Shown: positions 19,317 to 28,880, counted from the stretch's first letter. The stretch is 54,035 bases of DNA from Streptomyces sp. DH24 (GCF_029813775.1 NZ_JARVKW010000046.1:1-54035); one strand, 5' to 3'. Notes: generated by a model not told the origin, from the letters alone. Made by a program: numbers and translations.

Positions 19317-20039
19317 TCAGTCGTCGGTGGCGCGGGGCGGGCGGGGGCCGCCCAGTTCCACGGCCGTGCAGCGCCAGCGCAGGTCGCGGCCCTGTTCCAG
19401 GCGGAAGGCCATGGCGCGCAGCCGGTCGCCGGCGCCGATGCGGGCGAACGCCTCGATGGCGCCGGGGCGCGGCTCGAAGTAGCCGATGTCGCGGACGACG
19501 GCGCCCGGGCCGCGGGTGCGCAGCGGGCGGCGCTCGGCGAGCCGGATCAGCTCGTCGTAGGCGGGCCCGGTGGTGTGCCGGAGCATCCAGTGGACGGGGC
19601 GCCGGCCGCTGAGCACGGCGAGGAGGCGGTCGGCGAAGACGTCGGTGGGCCGGGGCTGCGATACGGGCCTGCGGGGTGTCTGGGCGGGCACGACGGCGGG
19701 GCGGCCCGGAGCGGTGGCCGGTGCCGGGTGGTGGGCGCCGGTGACCGCCGCCGGTGGACGGGTCTCGGTGACCGTTGCCCCTGGACGGGACGCCGGTCGG
19801 CGGGTGGTGCCCGCGGTGGCCGGTGGACGGGTGCCCGCGGTGGTCGTGGGCGGGCGGGTGTCCGTCGGCCGCGGGGCCGGGCCGCGCGGGTTGCCCGGCG
19901 GGCGGTCGTCCGGGGCCGCCGTGGGGGCCGTGCCCCCGCCCGGGGTGCGGGGCGGCGGACCGGCCGGGCGGCGGGCGTCCGGGCGGCCTGGCGGACGCGT
20001 GGGCGGGCGGCGTCGGCTCCTGGTCATGACCTTGATCAT
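19317..20039 (-). CDS. Rv3235-family protein
   Basis: 240 residues from the ATG at 20039; an in-frame ATG at 20027 is equally plausible. Residues 1-130 are low complexity, dominated by Pro, Thr, Arg and Ala with degenerate TRPP/TTAGTRPP repeats. The C-terminal 110 residues form the folded part, including DVFADRLLAVLSGRRPVHWM, then GAVVRDIGYFEPRPGAIEAF and DRLRAMAFRLEQGRDLRWRC. This small domain is found next to secA in actinobacteria (Rv3235 in M. tuberculosis) and has no known function. The gene is tail-to-tail with secA. Confidence 0.8.
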   Translation of the reverse strand: MIKVMTRSRRRPPTRPPGRPDARRPAGPPPRTPGGGTAPTAAPDDRPPGNPRGPAPRPTDTRPPTTTAGTRPPATAGTTRRPASRPGATVTETRPPAAVTGAHHPAPATAPGRPAVVPAQTPRRPVSQPRPTDVFADRLLAVLSGRRPVHWMLRHTTGPAYDELIRLAERRPLRTRGPGAVVRDIGYFEPRPGAIEAFARIGAGDRLRAMAFRLEQGRDLRWRCTAVELGGPRPPRATDD

Positions 20040-20372
20040 GGGGTCCCCGTTCGGCGGGCCCGGTGTGGATACCAGGCAGTAACTTTCTGTTGGCTGATCT
20101 TGTACGGGGATGCCGGAGCGTCGTGCAAGGAGGCCGGGGGCGGCGCCGGGGGCCCGGACGATTCACTTATCCGGGTGACGGTGATGGTGCCGGGGCCCGT
20201 GCCTGCGCGGGCGCACCGGGTGAATCCATGGCGTGCGGTGGACGGCTTCGGGGGTGCGGGCAGGGACCCGAAAGGGGACGCCCGCACGTATCCTGAAGGC
20301 CCTCCGGGAGACGCGGGACCGCTGTGCCCAGGTCCCCGCGGAGCCCTACGACCTCGACGAAAGCGGCCGGCC
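20040..20372. other. Divergent intergenic region, no gene seen
   Basis: This 333-bp gap lies between the Rv3235-family gene and the DUF6912 gene, which point away from each other. It is less GC-rich around 20085-20105 (TAACTTTCTGTTGGCTGATC), consistent with a promoter. A TATCCT hexamer at 20289-20294 is a possible -10 for the rightward gene but lacks a convincing -35. No supportable ORF or RNA was found. Confidence 0.4.
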
Positions 20373-20888
20373 ATGCGCGTCTACGTCCCCCTGACCCTCC
20401 CCGGCCTCGGCGAGGCGCACAAGACGGGTGAGCTGGGGACCGGGCCGCTGGTGGCGTACGCGGTCACGCCCGCGCTGCGCGAGTGGTACCTCTCGGACGA
20501 CCTGGAGGAACTGGAGTACGCCGCGCTGAACCGCGCCGCCCTCGCCTCCCTGCGGCTGCTCGCCGCCGACCCCGGGGCGCCCCGCCGCCGGGTCGTGGTC
20601 GCCGTCGACGTGCCCGACGGCGCGGCGAGCGCCGACCCGGACCGCGGCCTCGACCCGGCCGCGCTCGGCGAGGTGCGCGTCGCCGGGCCCGTGCTGCTGG
20701 CGAAGGCGGCGGCGGTGCACGTGGACGCGGACGACGCGGAGGCGGACGTGACCGCCGCGGCCCGGGCGCTGGCGGCGGCCGACGCCGGGGACGACGACGC
20801 GCAGTTCGTCGTGGACGGCGCCGACGACCACGAGCTGCTGTGGTTCGCGACGCAGGAGATCCCCAACCTGGTCGGCCCCGGCGCCTGA
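20373..20888 (+). CDS. DUF6912 family protein
   Basis: 171 residues from the ATG at 20373 (MRVYVPLTLPGLGEAHKTGEL). The family is small, cytoplasmic, acidic and of unknown function, common in actinobacteria in this neighbourhood. Visible marks are the N-terminal strand MRVYVPLTLP, then VTPALREWYLSDDLEELEYAA and a C-terminal HELLWFATQEIPNL. The ribosome site is weak. A HAD hydrolase gene follows after 50 bases and is probably co-transcribed. The frame is open upstream to 19575, but that segment is antisense to the Rv3235-family gene. Confidence 0.85.
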   Translation: MRVYVPLTLPGLGEAHKTGELGTGPLVAYAVTPALREWYLSDDLEELEYAALNRAALASLRLLAADPGAPRRRVVVAVDVPDGAASADPDRGLDPAALGEVRVAGPVLLAKAAAVHVDADDAEADVTAAARALAAADAGDDDAQFVVDGADDHELLWFATQEIPNLVGPGA

Positions 20889-20938
20889 CCGGCCCGCGGC
20901 TTCCTTGGTTGTCAGTGGCGGCGGGTACGTTTTCCGGC

Positions 20939-21604
20939 ATGGGGATGAAGACAGGGGCGCACATCGTCTGGGACTGGAACGGGACGCTGTTCCACGACCT
21001 GGACGCGATCATCGGAGCGACGAACGCGGCCTTCGCCGAGCTGGGCCTGACGCCGATCACGCTGGAGCAGTACCGGGAGCTGTACTGCGTGCCGGTGCCG
21101 AAGTTCTACGAGCGGCTGATGGGGCGGCTGCCCACCGACACGGAGTGGGAGGTCATGGACGAGATCTTCCACCGCTACTACACGGAGCACCGGGTGCGGT
21201 GCGGGCTGGCCGACGGGGTGACGGAGCTGCTCACCGGCTGGCGCTCGGCCGGACACAGCCAGTCGATCCTCAGCATGTACGGGCACGAGGACCTGGTCCC
21301 CCTGGTCAGAGCCTTCGGGATCGAGACGCACTTCCTCCGCGTCGACGGGCGGACCGGACCGTCCGGCGGCAGCAAGGCCGAGCACATGGTGCGGCACCTC
21401 GGCGCCCTCGGCGGCGTCGACCCGGAGCGCACGGTCGTGATCGGGGACGCCGCCGACGACGCCCTGGCCGCGAGACACGTGGGAGCGCGGGCGGTGCTGT
21501 ACACCGGGGGCTCGCACAGCCGGGCGAGCCTGGAGGTGGTCGGCGTGCCGGTGGTGGACACGCTGGCGGAGGCGGTCGCCGAGGCGGAGCGGCTCGCGGC
21601 CTGA
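20939..21604 (+). CDS. HAD-family hydrolase
   Basis: 221 residues from the ATG at 20939 (MGMKTGAHIVWDWNGTLF). HAD motif I is DWNGT with the nucleophile D12; the usual second aspartate is asparagine (N14), a variant common in DWNGTL-type members. Motif II is in ILSMYG, motif III is the lysine after GGSKAEHMV, and motif IV is VVIGDAADDALAA. A helical cap lies between motifs I and II. It is probably a small-molecule phosphatase of the phosphoglycolate phosphatase type; the substrate is unknown. It follows the DUF6912 gene closely. Confidence 0.9.
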   Translation: MGMKTGAHIVWDWNGTLFHDLDAIIGATNAAFAELGLTPITLEQYRELYCVPVPKFYERLMGRLPTDTEWEVMDEIFHRYYTEHRVRCGLADGVTELLTGWRSAGHSQSILSMYGHEDLVPLVRAFGIETHFLRVDGRTGPSGGSKAEHMVRHLGALGGVDPERTVVIGDAADDALAARHVGARAVLYTGGSHSRASLEVVGVPVVDTLAEAVAEAERLAA

Positions 21605-22064
21605 CGGACCCCTACGACAGGACCGCACCTCTCCCCTCTGTGCAGAACGTCAAACTTCCACCCCTGGTTTTGTACACATACGGCTCATGACGGGGCCCCT
21701 GTCATGAGCGATAGCCTTGGTGGCGTGATCAGCGCGATAGCTCGCGGGGGCACCGCCGCCCCTGCCCTGCGCCCGGACCGCACGGACGACATCCGTGACC
21801 GGGCGGCGGTCGCTGGTCTTCGCGGGCGGGAGGGGACATCGAGGTTCCCCGGGGCGCCGGACTCTTCCGGGGTGGTGGCGCCGCAGAGAGCAGCGTCACA
21901 CCCGTCGGACGCGCCGAAGTTGGCTGACAAGCCCCCGCTCGTCTCACCTTGCGGCATAGCGTCGGAACCGACCGGACACCCCGCGTCGAGGCGTCGCGTC
22001 ACAAGGGCAGAGACCGTACTTCCTTCTACGTCACGCAACGGCGCGCGACAGGAGCCAGAGGACA
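21605..22064 (+). other. Upstream region of the glutamate dehydrogenase gene
   Basis: This 460-bp gap contains the palindrome listed separately and a gdh ribosome site AGAGGA just before 22065. An open frame from 21704 would encode MSDSLGGVISAIARGG and continue into gdh in another frame. It has no recognised family, so I do not call it a gene. AT-richer sequence around 21650-21682 (GGTTTTGTACACATACGG) is the most promoter-like stretch. Confidence 0.5.
21683..21709. promoter_or_regulatory. Palindrome in the gdh upstream region
   Basis: Perfect 9-bp arms GCTCATGAC (21683-21691) and GTCATGAGC (21701-21709) flank a 9-base centre that is itself the palindrome GGGGCCCC plus T. It lies directly after the promoter-like TTTTGTACACATACG, where an operator or a transcript-leader hairpin would be expected. 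The cognate factor is unknown. Confidence 0.5.
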
Positions 22065-25000
22065 ATGCAGACCAAGCTGGACGAAGCAAAGGCCGAGCTG
22101 CTCGAGAGGGCCGCCCGGGTAGCTGAGAACAGCCCGGTCGGGGGGCACCTACCGACTGGGAAGACGAACGAGGGCACATCCGGTACCCCGGACCACGCAT
22201 CCGTGCTCGCGTTCCTCCAGCGCTACTACCTGCACACCGCACCGGAGGACCTCACCGACCGAGACCCGGTCGACGTCTTCGGCGCCGCGGTCTCCCACTA
22301 CCGACTGGCCGAGAGCCGCCCGCAGGGCACGGCCAACGTGCGGGTGCACACCCCGACGGTCGAGGAGAACGGCTGGACGTGCAGCCACTCCGTCGTCGAG
22401 GTCGTCACCGACGACATGCCCTTCCTCGTCGACTCCGTGACGAACGAGCTGACCCGGCAGGGCCGCGGCATCCACGTCGTCATCCACCCGCAGGTCGTGG
22501 TGCGGCGCGACGTCACCGGCAAGCTGATCGAGGTGTTCTCCACCCGGCCCAGCGGCGACCTCCCGCACGACGCGCACACCGAGTCCTGGATCCACGTCGA
22601 GATCGACCGCGAGACCGACCGCGCCGACCTCAAGCAGATCACCGCCGATCTGCTGCGCGTCCTGTCCGACGTCCGCGAGGCCGTCGAGGACTGGGAGAAG
22701 ATGCGCGACGCGGCCGTCCGCCTCTCCGAGGCGCTGGCCGCCGAGCCCCTCCCCGGCGACCTGGCCGAACCCGAGGTCGACGAGGCACGCGAGCTGCTGC
22801 GCTGGCTCGCCGACGACCACTTCACCTTCCTCGGCTACCGCGAGTACCAGCTGCGCGAGGACGACTCCCTGGCCGCCGTGCCCGGCACCGGCCTCGGCAT
22901 CCTGCGCTCCGACCCGCACCACGCCGAGGAGGAGAGCCACCCCGTCAGCCCGTCCTTCGAGCGGCTGCCGGCCGACGCCCGCGCCAAGGCCCGCGAGCAC
23001 AAGCTGCTGGTGCTGACCAAGGCCAACAGCCGCGCCACCGTGCACCGGCCGTCGTACCTGGACTACATCGGCGTCAAGAAGTTCGACGCCGACGGCAACG
23101 TGGTCGGTGAGCGGCGTTTCCTCGGCCTGTTCTCGTCCGCCGCGTACACCGAGTCCGTCCGCCGGGTGCCGGTCATCCGGCGCAAGGTCGCGGACGTGCT
23201 GACCCGGGCCGGTTTCTCGCCCAACAGCCACGACGGGCGCGACCTGCTGCAGATCCTGGAGACGTACCCGCGCGACGAGCTGTTCCAGACGCCCGTCGAC
23301 GAGCTCCAGGCCATCGTCACCTCGGTGCTGTACCTCCAGGAGCGCCGCCGGCTGCGCCTCTACCTGCGCCAGGACGAGTACGGGCGCTACTACTCGGCGC
23401 TCGTCTACCTGCCGCGCGACCGCTACACCACCGGCGTCCGGCTGCGGATCATCGACATCCTCAAGGAGGAGCTCGGCGGCATCAGCGTCGACTTCACCGC
23501 CTGGAACACCGAGTCGATCCTGTCCCGGCTGCACTTCGTCGTCCGCGTCCCGCCGGGCACCGAGCTGCCGGAGCTGTCCGACACCGACAAGGAGCGCATC
23601 GAGGCGCGGCTGGTCGAGGCCACCCGCTCCTGGGCCGACGGCTTCGCCGAGGCGATGAACGCCGAATGCGGCGAGGAGCGCGCGGCCGAACTGCTGCGCC
23701 GGTACGGCAACGCGTTCCCGGAGGGCTACAAGGCCGACCACTCCCCGCGCGCGGCCGTCGCCGACCTGGTCCACCTGGAGCAGCTCAAGACCGGCGAGAG
23801 CGGCAAGGACTTCGCGCTCAGCCTGTACGAGCCGGTGGGCGCGGCCCCCGAGGAGCGCCGCTTCAAGATCTACCGCAAGGGCGACGCGGTCTCCCTGTCC
23901 GCGGTGCTGCCGGTGCTCCAGAGGCTCGGCGTCGAGGTCGTCGACGAGCGGCCGTACGAGCTGCGCGGCTCGGACCGCAGCGTGGCCTGGATCTACGACT
24001 TCGGCCTGCGCATGCCCCGCTCGCTCACCGGTGGTGACCACTTCGGGGACGACGCCCGCGAGCGGTTCCAGGACGCCTTCGCCGCCACCTGGACCGGCCA
24101 GGCGGAGAACGACGGCTTCAACGCCCTCGTGCTGAGCGCCGGACTTACCTGGCGTCAGGCGATGGTCCTCAGGGCGTACGCCAAGTACTTGCGCCAGGCG
24201 GGCTCGACGTTCAGCCAGGACTACATGGAGGACACCCTCCGCAACAACGTCCACACCACCCGGCTGCTGGTCTCGCTGTTCGAGGCGCGGATGTCGCCGG
24301 ACCGGCAGCGCGCCGGACACGAGATCGTCGACGCGCTGCTGGAGGAGCTCGACGCGGCCCTCGACCAGGTCGCGAGCCTGGACGAGGACCGCATCCTGAG
24401 GTCCTTCCTCACCGTCATCAAGGCGACGCTGCGCACCAACTTCTTCCAGGAGGCGCAGGGCGGCAAGCCGCACGACTACGTCTCCATGAAGTTCGACCCG
24501 CAGGCCATCCCCGACCTTCCGGCGCCGCGCCCGGCCTTCGAGATTTGGGTGTACTCGCCGCGCGTCGAGGGCGTGCACCTGCGCTTCGGCAAGGTCGCGC
24601 GCGGCGGCCTGCGCTGGTCCGACCGCCGTGAGGACTTCCGTACGGAGATCCTCGGCCTGGTCAAGGCGCAGATGGTGAAGAACACCGTCATCGTGCCGGT
24701 CGGCGCCAAGGGCGGCTTCGTCGCCAAGCAGCTGCCCGACCCGGCCGTCGACCGGGACGCGTGGCTGGCGGAGGGCATCGCCTCCTACAAGACGTTCATC
24801 TCGGCCCTGCTCGACATCACCGACAACATGGTGGCCGGCGAGGTCGTGCCCCCCACGGACGTCGTCCGGCACGACGAGGACGACACCTACCTGGTGGTCG
24901 CGGCCGACAAGGGCACGGCGACGTTCTCGGACATCGCCAACGACGTGGCCCAGTCGTACAACTTCTGGCTGGGCGACGCCTTCGCCTCGGGCGGTTCGGC

Positions 25001-27011
25001 CGGGTACGACCACAAGGGCATGGGCATCACCGCGCGCGGTGCCTGGGAGTCCGTCAAGCGGCACTTCCGGGAACTGGGCGTCGACACCCAGACCGAGGAC
25101 TTCACGGTCGTCGGCATCGGTGACATGTCCGGCGACGTGTTCGGCAACGGCATGCTGCTGTCCGAGCACATCCGCCTGGTCGCCGCCTTCGACCACCGGC
25201 ACATCTTCATCGACCCGAACCCGGACGCGGCCGTCTCCTACGCCGAGCGCCGCCGCCTGTTCGAGCTGCCGCGCAGCTCCTGGGACGACTACAACACGGA
25301 CCTGCTCTCCACGGGCGGCGGGATCTTCCCGCGCTCGGCCAAGTCCATCCCGGTCAACGCCCACGTCCGCCAGGCCCTCGGCATCGACTCGGGCGTCACC
25401 AAGATGACCCCGGCCGACCTGATGAAGGCGATCCTCCAGGCGCCGGTCGACCTGCTGTGGAACGGCGGCATCGGCACGTACGTCAAGGCGTCCACCGAGT
25501 CGCAGGCCGACGTCGGCGACAAGGGCAACGACGCCATCCGCGTCGACGGCAAGGACCTGCGCGTCAAGGTCGTCGGCGAGGGCGGCAACCTGGGCCTGAC
25601 GCAGCTCGGCCGGATCGAGTTCGCGCTGCACGGCGGCCGGATCAACACCGACGCCATCGACAACAGCGCGGGCGTGGACACCTCCGACCACGAGGTGAAC
25701 ATCAAGATCCTGCTCAACGGGCTCGTCACGGACGGCGACATGACGGTCAAGCAGCGCAACAAGCTGCTCGCCGAGATGACCGACGAGGTCGGCCACCTGG
25801 TCCTGCGCAACAACTACGCGCAGAACACCGCGATCGCCAACGCGCTCGCCCAGTCCAAGGACATGCTCCACGCCCAGCAGCGCTACATGCGCCACCTGGT
25901 CCGCGAGGGCCACCTGGACCGGGCCCTGGAGTTCCTGCCCACCGACCGGCAGATCCGTGAGCGGCTCGGCGTCGGACACGGCCTGACCGGACCGGAGACG
26001 GCCGTCCTGCTCGCCTACACGAAGATCACGGTCGCCGAGGAGCTGCTGCACACCTCGCTGCCCGACGATCCGTATCTGCGCGGCCTGCTGCACACCTACT
26101 TCCCGGCACCGCTGCGCGAGAGGTTCGCCGAGCAGATCGAGAACCACCCGCTGCGCCGCGAGATCACCACGACGGTCCTGGTCAACGACACGGTCAACAC
26201 GGGCGGTACGACGTATCTGCACCGGCTGCGCGAGGAGACCGGCGCCTCGCTGGAGGAGATCGTCCGCGCGCAGACCGCGGCCCGGGCCATCTTCCGGTCG
26301 TCCGAGATGTGGGACGGGGTGGAGGCCCTCGACAACAGGGTCGAGGCCGCCGTCCAGACCCGGATCCGGCTGCACTCGCGGCGGCTGGTGGAGCGCGGCA
26401 CGCGCTGGCTGCTCAACAACCGGCCGCAGCCGCTGGAGCTCGCCGAGACCGTCGACTTCTTCGCCGAACGCGTCGAGCAGGTGTGGGCGCAGCTGCCGAA
26501 GCTGCTGCGGGGCGCGGACCTGGAGTGGTACCAGCAGATCCACGACGAGCTGACGGACGCCGGCGTGCCGGACGAGCTCGCCACGCGCGTGGCCGGCTTC
26601 TCCTCGGCCTTCCCGACGCTCGACATCGTCCTGATCGCCGACCGCATGGGCAAGGAGCCGCTGGACGTCGCCGAGGTGTACTACGACCTCGGTGACCGGC
26701 TGTACATCTCGCAGCTGATGGACCGCATCATCGAGCTGCCCCGCGCGGACCGTTGGCAGTCCATGGCCCGCGCGGCGATCCGCGAGGACCTGTTCGCGGC
26801 GCACGCGGCCCTCACGGGTGACGTGCTGGCGGTGGGCAACGGCTCGTCGACGCCGGAGCAGCGGTTCAAGAAGTGGGAGCAGAAGAACGCGGCGATCCTC
26901 TCCCGGGCCCGCACCACCCTGGAGGAGATCCGCAGCTCCGAGTCGTTCGACCTCGCCAACCTGTCCGTGGCGATGCGGACGATGCGGACGCTGCTGCGCA
27001 CGCACCGGTAG
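22065..27011 (+). CDS. gdhB: NAD-specific glutamate dehydrogenase, large type
   Basis: 1648 residues, the size of the roughly 180-kDa class of NAD-glutamate dehydrogenases described in Streptomyces. It oxidises glutamate to 2-oxoglutarate and ammonium, mainly catabolically. The ATG at 22065 follows AGAGGA. A long N-terminal regulatory region (about 1-700, with ACT-like segments) precedes the catalytic core. The core carries KVARGGLRWSDRREDFRTE and KNTVIVPVGAKGGF (about 842-885), VGIGDMSGDVFGNGML, then WNGGIGTYVKAS and VVGEGGNLGLTQLGRIE. A C-terminal helical region completes the protein. It is single-gene with its own long leader and is followed by a terminator. The symbol is by homology to the Streptomyces NAD enzyme. 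Confidence 0.96.
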   Translation: MQTKLDEAKAELLERAARVAENSPVGGHLPTGKTNEGTSGTPDHASVLAFLQRYYLHTAPEDLTDRDPVDVFGAAVSHYRLAESRPQGTANVRVHTPTVEENGWTCSHSVVEVVTDDMPFLVDSVTNELTRQGRGIHVVIHPQVVVRRDVTGKLIEVFSTRPSGDLPHDAHTESWIHVEIDRETDRADLKQITADLLRVLSDVREAVEDWEKMRDAAVRLSEALAAEPLPGDLAEPEVDEARELLRWLADDHFTFLGYREYQLREDDSLAAVPGTGLGILRSDPHHAEEESHPVSPSFERLPADARAKAREHKLLVLTKANSRATVHRPSYLDYIGVKKFDADGNVVGERRFLGLFSSAAYTESVRRVPVIRRKVADVLTRAGFSPNSHDGRDLLQILETYPRDELFQTPVDELQAIVTSVLYLQERRRLRLYLRQDEYGRYYSALVYLPRDRYTTGVRLRIIDILKEELGGISVDFTAWNTESILSRLHFVVRVPPGTELPELSDTDKERIEARLVEATRSWADGFAEAMNAECGEERAAELLRRYGNAFPEGYKADHSPRAAVADLVHLEQLKTGESGKDFALSLYEPVGAAPEERRFKIYRKGDAVSLSAVLPVLQRLGVEVVDERPYELRGSDRSVAWIYDFGLRMPRSLTGGDHFGDDARERFQDAFAATWTGQAENDGFNALVLSAGLTWRQAMVLRAYAKYLRQAGSTFSQDYMEDTLRNNVHTTRLLVSLFEARMSPDRQRAGHEIVDALLEELDAALDQVASLDEDRILRSFLTVIKATLRTNFFQEAQGGKPHDYVSMKFDPQAIPDLPAPRPAFEIWVYSPRVEGVHLRFGKVARGGLRWSDRREDFRTEILGLVKAQMVKNTVIVPVGAKGGFVAKQLPDPAVDRDAWLAEGIASYKTFISALLDITDNMVAGEVVPPTDVVRHDEDDTYLVVAADKGTATFSDIANDVAQSYNFWLGDAFASGGSAGYDHKGMGITARGAWESVKRHFRELGVDTQTEDFTVVGIGDMSGDVFGNGMLLSEHIRLVAAFDHRHIFIDPNPDAAVSYAERRRLFELPRSSWDDYNTDLLSTGGGIFPRSAKSIPVNAHVRQALGIDSGVTKMTPADLMKAILQAPVDLLWNGGIGTYVKASTESQADVGDKGNDAIRVDGKDLRVKVVGEGGNLGLTQLGRIEFALHGGRINTDAIDNSAGVDTSDHEVNIKILLNGLVTDGDMTVKQRNKLLAEMTDEVGHLVLRNNYAQNTAIANALAQSKDMLHAQQRYMRHLVREGHLDRALEFLPTDRQIRERLGVGHGLTGPETAVLLAYTKITVAEELLHTSLPDDPYLRGLLHTYFPAPLRERFAEQIENHPLRREITTTVLVNDTVNTGGTTYLHRLREETGASLEEIVRAQTAARAIFRSSEMWDGVEALDNRVEAAVQTRIRLHSRRLVERGTRWLLNNRPQPLELAETVDFFAERVEQVWAQLPKLLRGADLEWYQQIHDELTDAGVPDELATRVAGFSSAFPTLDIVLIADRMGKEPLDVAEVYYDLGDRLYISQLMDRIIELPRADRWQSMARAAIREDLFAAHAALTGDVLAVGNGSSTPEQRFKKWEQKNAAILSRARTTLEEIRSSESFDLANLSVAMRTMRTLLRTHR

Positions 27012-27036
27012 TTCCGGCCCGCCGGTGACACCCCGG

Positions 27037-27066
27037 GGCGCCCCGAGCCGAGCCGGCCGGGGCGCC
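27037..27066 (+). terminator. Terminator after the glutamate dehydrogenase gene
   Basis: Inverted repeat GGCGCCCCG (27037-27045) / CGGGGCGCC (27058-27066) with a 12-base loop, 25 bases after the stop. The right arm overlaps the first copy of the tandem repeat that follows. Confidence 0.7.
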
Positions 27067-27258
27067 CTCGGCATACGGCCTGCGGGCTGTGCGGGGTGCC
27101 GGGGGTGTGGGGCGTCCGGGCTGTGCGGGGCGCCCTCGGCATACGGCCTGCGGATTGTGCGGGGTGCCGGGGGTGTGGGGCGTCCGGGCTGTGCGGGGGC
27201 GCCCTCGGCATACGGCCTCCGGGCTGTGCGGGGTGCCCGGGGCCTCGGCCGTCCGGGC
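27061..27258 (+). repeat. 68-bp tandem repeat, nearly three copies
   Basis: Copies begin at 27061, 27129 and 27198, each with GGCGCCCTCGGCATACGGCC. Copies 1 and 2 differ by two substitutions and one added G; copy 3 diverges in its last third. It fills the gap between the dehydrogenase and the membrane-protein gene, where the cell-wall island begins. Confidence 0.88.
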
Positions 27259-27301
27259 GGCTCCGGTGGAGGAGTCGCCGGGCGCGGCCGAGGCTGGTGA
27301 C

Positions 27302-28855
27302 GTGACTACAGGGCGTTCCAGCACGACGCGGGCCCCGACGGCCGGACCGGCTCCCGCCCCGGCCGCCTCCCGTCCGGTGCGGGCACCCGCGCTCATCGCG
27401 TGGGCGGCGGCCGGGCTCGTGGTCCTGCTGCTGCTCGCGGTGGTCGTCCGGCTCCCGTGGGCCGGTGACCTCGGCATCCACGCGGCGACGGTCGAACGCC
27501 TGCGGCACGACCTCACCGACCCCGGCAACCCGCTGGTCGACGCGGACACCCCGAGCCCCTACTACTCGCCGTGGACGCTGCTGCTCGGCTGTGTCGCACG
27601 GCTGACCGGCCTGTCGGTGTTCGTGGTGCTGCGGGTCGGCGCGCTGGTCGGGCTGGCGCTGCTGGTGACGGGGGCGGGGCGGTACGCGCGGACGCTGAGC
27701 GCGCACCGGGCGGCGCCCGCGCTCGCCGTGCTGAGCCTGCTGCTGCTGTGGGGCACGGCCCAGTTCGGCTGGAGCGGCTTCCTCGGCCTGAACTCGCTCG
27801 CGCTGACGGTGTCGTACCCGAGCGTGTTCGCCCTCGGTCTCGCCTTCCACTTCTGGGCGTGGCTGACGCGGGCGCTGCGCGGCCCGGCCGGGTGGGGGGC
27901 CTGGGCGGGACTCGGGGTGCTGTGGGCGGTGATCCTGCTGTGCCACCAGTTCACCGGGGTGGTGGCCTCGCTGGGCGCGCTCGCCGTGGTGCTCGCGACC
28001 CGGCCCGCGCGGATCACCCGGGAAACCCGGCGCGGGTGGCCGGTGTGGGCGCGGCCGGCCGTCGGAGCGGGGACGGGACTGCTGGTGCTGTGGCTGTGGC
28101 CGTACTACGACTTCTTCGCGCTGTCCGGCGCCGGGACGGACCTGGAGCACGTGCACCGGCCGCTGTACCGGGACCTGCTCGGGCGGTACTGGCTGGTGCT
28201 GCTCGGGGTGGCCGCGCTCGTCCCGCGGTGGCGGCGCGACCACCGGGACCCGCTGGTGCTGTTCTTCGCGCTGGGCGCGCTGGTGTTCGCCGCCGGTGGG
28301 CTGACCGGGCACTACTCCTGGGGGCGTGCCCTGCCCGCCGCGCTGATCCCGGCGCAGTTCGCCGCCGCGCTGGAGGCGGTCGAGGCACCGCCCAGGCTGC
28401 GCGCCGGGTGGGCGGTCCTGCTGGCCGCGGCGCTGGCCGTAGGCGCGTGGACGCAGGCCGGGACCGCCGGGTACGTCTTGCCCCGCGGCGCGCTGCCAGA
28501 GGCGGTCGCGGCCAAGCACCGGGAGCCGTGGGCCGGCTACGACTGGATCACGCCGTGGGTCAGCCCCGGCGACGTCGTCATGGCCCGCGTGCCCTTCCCG
28601 GCCCGGCAGATCCCCGCGTACGGCGCCTACACCGTCGCCCCCGGCTACCCCGACTTCTTCCTGCCGGACGAGGAGGCCCGGCAGGAGGCGGTACGGCGGT
28701 ACTTCGCGCCGGGCACGGCGGCCGGGGAGCGGCGGGACGTCCTGCGGGAGTACGGGGTGCGGTGGGTGGTGGACCGGGGAGACGTACCGCCCGGCGCAGG
28801 CCTGCGGGAGGTGGCCCGGGGTCCGGGCGGGCAGGTGCTGTACGAGGTCGGGTGA
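27302..28855 (+). CDS. Polytopic membrane protein, glycosyltransferase-C-like
   Basis: 517 residues from the GTG at 27302; the open frame reaches back to 27089, but that part translates the tandem repeat. It has about ten to eleven membrane segments. The first extracytoplasmic loop holds GDLGIHAATVERLRHDL and SPYYSPWTLLLG; later marks are WSGFLGLNSLALTVSYPS, WPYYDFFALSGAG, GHYSWGRALPAALIPAQ and the soluble tail YFAPGTAAGER. All of these recur in the minus-strand gene at 39695-41254, so the two are paralogues. The overall architecture resembles lipid-linked-sugar (GT-C) glycosyltransferases, but a catalytic Asp motif is not certain. It converges with the GT2 gene, 25 bp away. Confidence 0.78.
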   Translation: MTTGRSSTTRAPTAGPAPAPAASRPVRAPALIAWAAAGLVVLLLLAVVVRLPWAGDLGIHAATVERLRHDLTDPGNPLVDADTPSPYYSPWTLLLGCVARLTGLSVFVVLRVGALVGLALLVTGAGRYARTLSAHRAAPALAVLSLLLLWGTAQFGWSGFLGLNSLALTVSYPSVFALGLAFHFWAWLTRALRGPAGWGAWAGLGVLWAVILLCHQFTGVVASLGALAVVLATRPARITRETRRGWPVWARPAVGAGTGLLVLWLWPYYDFFALSGAGTDLEHVHRPLYRDLLGRYWLVLLGVAALVPRWRRDHRDPLVLFFALGALVFAAGGLTGHYSWGRALPAALIPAQFAAALEAVEAPPRLRAGWAVLLAAALAVGAWTQAGTAGYVLPRGALPEAVAAKHREPWAGYDWITPWVSPGDVVMARVPFPARQIPAYGAYTVAPGYPDFFLPDEEARQEAVRRYFAPGTAAGERRDVLREYGVRWVVDRGDVPPGAGLREVARGPGGQVLYEVG

Positions 28856-28880
28856 CGTCTGCCGAGCCCGGCGGGCGGGG

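Noticed and set aside
21704..22126. 140-codon open frame (MSDSLGGVISAIARGG) upstream of gdh
   Set aside because: No recognised family, it overlaps the gdh start in another frame, and its start lies in the palindrome; a leader peptide role cannot be excluded but is not supported.
22149..27074. 1641-residue open frame antisense to the glutamate dehydrogenase gene
   Set aside because: It mirrors the real gene; long antisense frames are expected at such GC content, and the translation is Val/Leu/Gly/Arg/Asp-rich without any family motif.
27089..27301. Upstream in-frame extension of the membrane-protein gene
   Set aside because: It would translate the 68-bp tandem repeat into Gly/Arg/Cys-rich sequence ahead of the hydrophobic N-terminus; the GTG at 27302 gives a normal membrane protein.
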